Program-made: the position numbers and the translations under genes | Part shown: piece after piece, positions 51,366-54,921 of the stretch | Layout of the letters: every line of letters starts with the position of its first letter | Position numbering within the stretch: position 1 is the stretch's first letter | DNA from: Rhodospirillaceae bacterium | Lineage (GTDB): Bacteria; Pseudomonadota; Alphaproteobacteria; Azospirillales; Azospirillaceae | Length of the DNA stretch: 54,921 bases | Assembly (NCBI GenBank): GCA_029267445.1 | Contig: JAJUIU010000019.1 | Coordinates: 1 to 54,921 of the forward strand | Direction: 5' to 3' | Notes under the pieces: generated by a model | Seen by the model: the letters and a program-made list of their open reading frames with translations, nothing else | Database searches by the model: none | Told to the model about the DNA's origin: nothing

Positions 51366-52690
51366 TCACGCACCACATTCTGAAGGTAGTAATCGAAAAT
51401 ATGCAGCCCGAGCTCTGAATTCGACATTGTTCTGCGACCGAGATAAGCTTTTATCTCCTCAATGTCCTTGACTCTTACTGAATATTGGACAGAAGTGGTT
51501 TCTTTCTTTCTTGGGGCTGCGCGAAAATTCTGAGTTTGCGCCTTGAATGAAAGCAACGCGGTGACAGGCCGTCCTGCTGCTTCCTTAAGTTCATCAGTCG
51601 TTATCTCGGTACCGTCCTCAGAAAATCTCTTGTCTAGAAACGTCGTGATTTGCCTTCCCACGCGAGCCATCACGCGCAATGTGTGTTGCCAGAGTGCGCT
51701 TTCTTGGTTGATCGAAGCTTTCGTTGTTGTCCACGGCAGTCGTTCAGGTTCGTCGGAAATGAAGAAGACGATACCCATAAAGGGTCGATGCTTCGGTTGA
51801 AAGCTTGGAAGAAGGTTACCCCATCCTGTCTGCGAGGATTTATCCGCAAACGCAACTGCACGACCATTGCATAACACGTACCAGCCAGCTGTTTCGGCGG
51901 TATAGAACTTTCCTTGCGGTTGGTACATTCCGGCGATCACGTAACATGAAACACCGTCTTCAGTAAAAGTTTCGGAGGCTACGTTTTCGCCGAAATTTGC
52001 CAGTTTTGCTTCGACTTTCTCACCATTCACAATTATTTCAATTGCGCGGTTAAGAAAATAACTATAGGTCTGAGCAACCCGGCTAACGATATCACCAGCT
52101 ACAGATCCGTCCATTATCTTGCGTTTGATGTCTGGGTAGAGTTCCTTGATTACGATACTCGTTCCATAGTCGCGGCCATGATCGGCAGGAGTCGTATCGA
52201 ATGGAATTTCCCATCTTTCTTCTTTTTTGCGCCCCCATTTATCGACATCAAGGACCATTTTAAAGCCACCGTCTGGGTGGTTTGAGATCATGGTAATACT
52301 GTTACCAATTTTGAAGATTGCGCGCTTTAAACCGATTCCGTATACACTCAACGTATCATCTTTATGCTCAACTGTATCGCTTGTTGATCTCCCAAACTTG
52401 AAGACACCGTCCTTAGCAGAATCTATTGAGATTCCGCCACAGTTATCTTCAATTGAGAATGAGTCTTCTGAAATTTTGATCTCGACTTTGTAAACCGCGC
52501 CCGTGTGAGGAGCGCTAAGCATCCTCATGTAGTCGTCTATTGATCCAAGTTCATGTCTTTGCTGTATGAGTGCCGAGTTGATGGAATTGTCAACAAGGTC
52601 CAAAATCGCGTCAAGGAGGCCGATGTCCCTTGTCAACAAGGAAATGAAAAGACGCTTTTCTGGCTGCGCTAATGCAAATTCTTTTGTCAC
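51362..52690 (-). CDS. GHKL (MORC/MutL-like) ATPase of a modification island
   Basis: A 442-residue ATPase of the HATPase_c_3 type. The N box reads ILDLVDNSINSA (Asp31, Asn35), G1 is EDNCGGIS (Asp82, Gly85-86), and G2 is YGIGLKRAIFKIG (Gly118, Gly120, Lys122). An S5-like second domain follows (about 190-330), and the C terminus has a helical tail. It lacks a histidine-kinase dimerisation domain and the MutL endonuclease motif. The start is GTG 52690, with its GGGAG site inside the last codons of the methyltransferase gene. Such ATPases are known partners in restriction-modification operons. Confidence 0.9.
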   Translation of the reverse strand: MTKEFALAQPEKRLFISLLTRDIGLLDAILDLVDNSINSALIQQRHELGSIDDYMRMLSAPHTGAVYKVEIKISEDSFSIEDNCGGISIDSAKDGVFKFGRSTSDTVEHKDDTLSVYGIGLKRAIFKIGNSITMISNHPDGGFKMVLDVDKWGRKKEERWEIPFDTTPADHGRDYGTSIVIKELYPDIKRKIMDGSVAGDIVSRVAQTYSYFLNRAIEIIVNGEKVEAKLANFGENVASETFTEDGVSCYVIAGMYQPQGKFYTAETAGWYVLCNGRAVAFADKSSQTGWGNLLPSFQPKHRPFMGIVFFISDEPERLPWTTTKASINQESALWQHTLRVMARVGRQITTFLDKRFSEDGTEITTDELKEAAGRPVTALLSFKAQTQNFRAAPRKKETTSVQYSVRVKDIEEIKAYLGRRTMSNSELGLHIFDYYLQNVVRE

Positions 52691-52693
52691 TGC

Positions 52694-53602
52694 CTACTCC
52701 CAAGGCAAATGCACTTTGAAGTGCGCTGGTTTTTGACTTACTTTCTCGGTTCCATCAGGGACATATACTGGAACATCTTCTCTGTGCTTCAATGCTCCAG
52801 ACTTGAGAGCTTTAATCCGCTCTCTTGCAATCTCAATGTATCCTAGGTTGGTTTCGCTACCAACGAAATTTCTACCCTCCAGCAGAGATCCTATGGCAGT
52901 AGTGCCGGACCCCATATATGGATCGAGTACGGTTTCCCCTGGTTTGCTCAGGGCGCGAATCAATCTACGTGTCAGAGCAATTGGAAACTGGCAAGGATGG
53001 GCGGTTTTCTCAACGTGCCCCGCCTTGACATTGGGGATATCCCAAACATCCGCTGGATTTTTTCCTAGCGGATTTCCACTTAACTCACCTTTGCTTGGCC
53101 CTTTGTAGTGCCGCTTGCCGGGATACTTCTGAGGTACTCTAACCGAGTCCAAGTCAAAGTAATAGTCGTCACCTTTTGTGAACCACATGATTACTTCGTG
53201 CCGACCACTGAAGCGCCTTCCGGCGTGGACACCATGACCAAAAGTCCAGATCAGTCGGTTGCGAAGCTTGAACTCCGGGTAGCTTCGAGTGGCGTTGTAT
53301 ATAAGTGTATCGAGTGGCACTATTTCGTTTTTGACAACATGGTACCCCACTTGCCAGCATATACTTCCTCCGGTGCGGACGGTTCGCAATATTTGCGGCA
53401 ATAACGCCTTTTGTGCCTCAATAAAGTCATCTGCGGATGTCGAAACATCGTATTCCTTCCCGATGAAATAGGGCGGAGAGGTAATCAACAAAGATATTGA
53501 TTCGTCCTTGAGGTTAGATATCATCTCCTGCGCTGGACTCAGGAAAATAGTGGCGCTGGAGTTTTTGTAGATATATCGAAAAGATTTTTTTCTATTTTTC
53601 AT
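52694..53602 (-). CDS. Site-specific DNA methyltransferase (beta class, N4-cytosine or N6-adenine)
   Basis: A 302-residue enzyme. The catalytic motif TSPPY is at 41-45, and the SAM-binding motif DPYMGSGTT at 227-235 comes after it, the beta-class order. HPCQFPIALTRRLI (202 onwards) is the usual motif X-like segment. SPPY occurs in both N4-cytosine and N6-adenine enzymes, so the modified base is open. The central part (about 100-190) would hold target recognition. The gene is AT-rich and first in a three-gene operon with the GHKL ATPase 3 bases downstream. No ribosome site is evident at ATG 53602. Confidence 0.94.
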   Translation of the reverse strand: MKNRKKSFRYIYKNSSATIFLSPAQEMISNLKDESISLLITSPPYFIGKEYDVSTSADDFIEAQKALLPQILRTVRTGGSICWQVGYHVVKNEIVPLDTLIYNATRSYPEFKLRNRLIWTFGHGVHAGRRFSGRHEVIMWFTKGDDYYFDLDSVRVPQKYPGKRHYKGPSKGELSGNPLGKNPADVWDIPNVKAGHVEKTAHPCQFPIALTRRLIRALSKPGETVLDPYMGSGTTAIGSLLEGRNFVGSETNLGYIEIARERIKALKSGALKHREDVPVYVPDGTEKVSQKPAHFKVHLPWE

Positions 53603-53741
53603 TGGTTTGGCTTTTCATAAGTGGGCATTTATGGATTTTGTATTGTGGTGTATTTTCCCTTGTACCGTATTCACTTCGATGGCTGACGTGCTTGACTCGC
53701 AAGATCTCAGGAAGAATACGCGTTCGTGGCCCGCCCCCCCC
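53603..53741. promoter_or_regulatory. Probable promoter region of the island operon and right island edge
   Basis: 139 bases between the methyltransferase start and the gyrB stop. The half nearest the methyltransferase is AT-rich (TTTTGTATTGTGGTGTATTT on the plus strand) and the only place for an operon promoter. GC content returns to chromosomal level at about 53725. I see no direct repeat or tRNA end that would mark an integration site. Confidence 0.4.

Positions 53742-54921
<1,180 letters not shown>

Noticed and set aside
51362-52690. GHKL protein as a histidine kinase, MutL or Hsp90
   Set aside because: There is no HisKA domain, no MutL C-terminal endonuclease motif, and the length and S5-like second domain fit the MORC-like restriction-linked group better.
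50403-53602. BREX, DISARM or type I restriction-modification system
   Set aside because: No PglZ phosphatase, SNF2 or DEAD helicase, specificity subunit or HsdR-like protein is present; only three genes lie in the island.
50300-53740. Prophage or integrative element with att sites
   Set aside because: No integrase, no phage structural genes, no tRNA at either edge and no flanking direct repeat was found by eye.

Overview
The window is a high-GC (about 70%) bacterial chromosome segment, most likely from an alphaproteobacterium of the Rhodospirillales/Azospirillaceae type. The evidence is a complete System I cytochrome c maturation set, an alanine-racemase-fold ornithine decarboxylase behind a long structured leader, a TorF-type porin behind a sigma-54-like promoter, an hrcA-grpE / rph-rdgB-hemW block, and many conserved proteins typical of the class. 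The genus is inferred from gene content, not measured.

Layout. 1-6.1 kb: folD, a DUF167/yggT pair, tRNA-Ala(CGC), a small conserved protein and a polar amino-acid ABC transporter operon (ATPase, lipoprotein, two permeases). 6.2-17.1 kb: a conserved unknown gene, then the cytochrome c maturation genes on the minus strand (ccmA-ccmB ... ccmC-D-E-F-G-H-I), with an M23 peptidase/bactofilin pair inside the cluster. 17.1-21.3 kb: a 780-bp non-coding stretch holding a strong minus-strand terminator behind a chain of hairpins, a long leader with a 28-codon upstream ORF, the ornithine decarboxylase, the porin and an aminotransferase. 21.4-30.6 kb: a CHASE-PAS histidine kinase, conserved unknowns, trpF-pyrF, thpR, an aldo/keto reductase, a FIST sensor and tesA. 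30.6-36.5 kb: the ybbA/ybbP-like transporter (divergent from tesA), a chemoreceptor with a C-terminal PilZ domain and a small Tat-signal protein. 36.6-42.4 kb: grpE-hrcA diverging from rph-rdgB-hemW. This block carries two accessory insertions: a parDE toxin-antitoxin pair between hrcA and rph, and a GxxExxY gene flanked by inverted repeats between rdgB and hemW. 42.4-49.7 kb: small genes ending in a MarR regulator, a porin with operator-like repeats, a methyltransferase, the comM/yifB ATPase and a DUF808 membrane protein.

50.3-53.7 kb is the most foreign part. It is a sharply AT-richer island inserted next to gyrB, and it carries one tightly packed three-gene operon: a beta-class DNA methyltransferase, a GHKL (MORC/MutL-like) ATPase and a Rossmann/methyltransferase-like protein of unknown role. 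Its left side is preceded by an array of nine AAGGTGAC motifs. It resembles the GHKL-ATPase-linked restriction-modification operons known from comparative genomics, but no recognisable nuclease is present, so it is the best candidate here for an undescribed DNA-modification or defence system.

Three copies of a roughly 175-196 bp palindromic intergenic repeat (at 1.7, 5.0 and 26.9 kb) and a different long hairpin repeat at 11.5 kb are scattered between genes. The right edge cuts gyrB.
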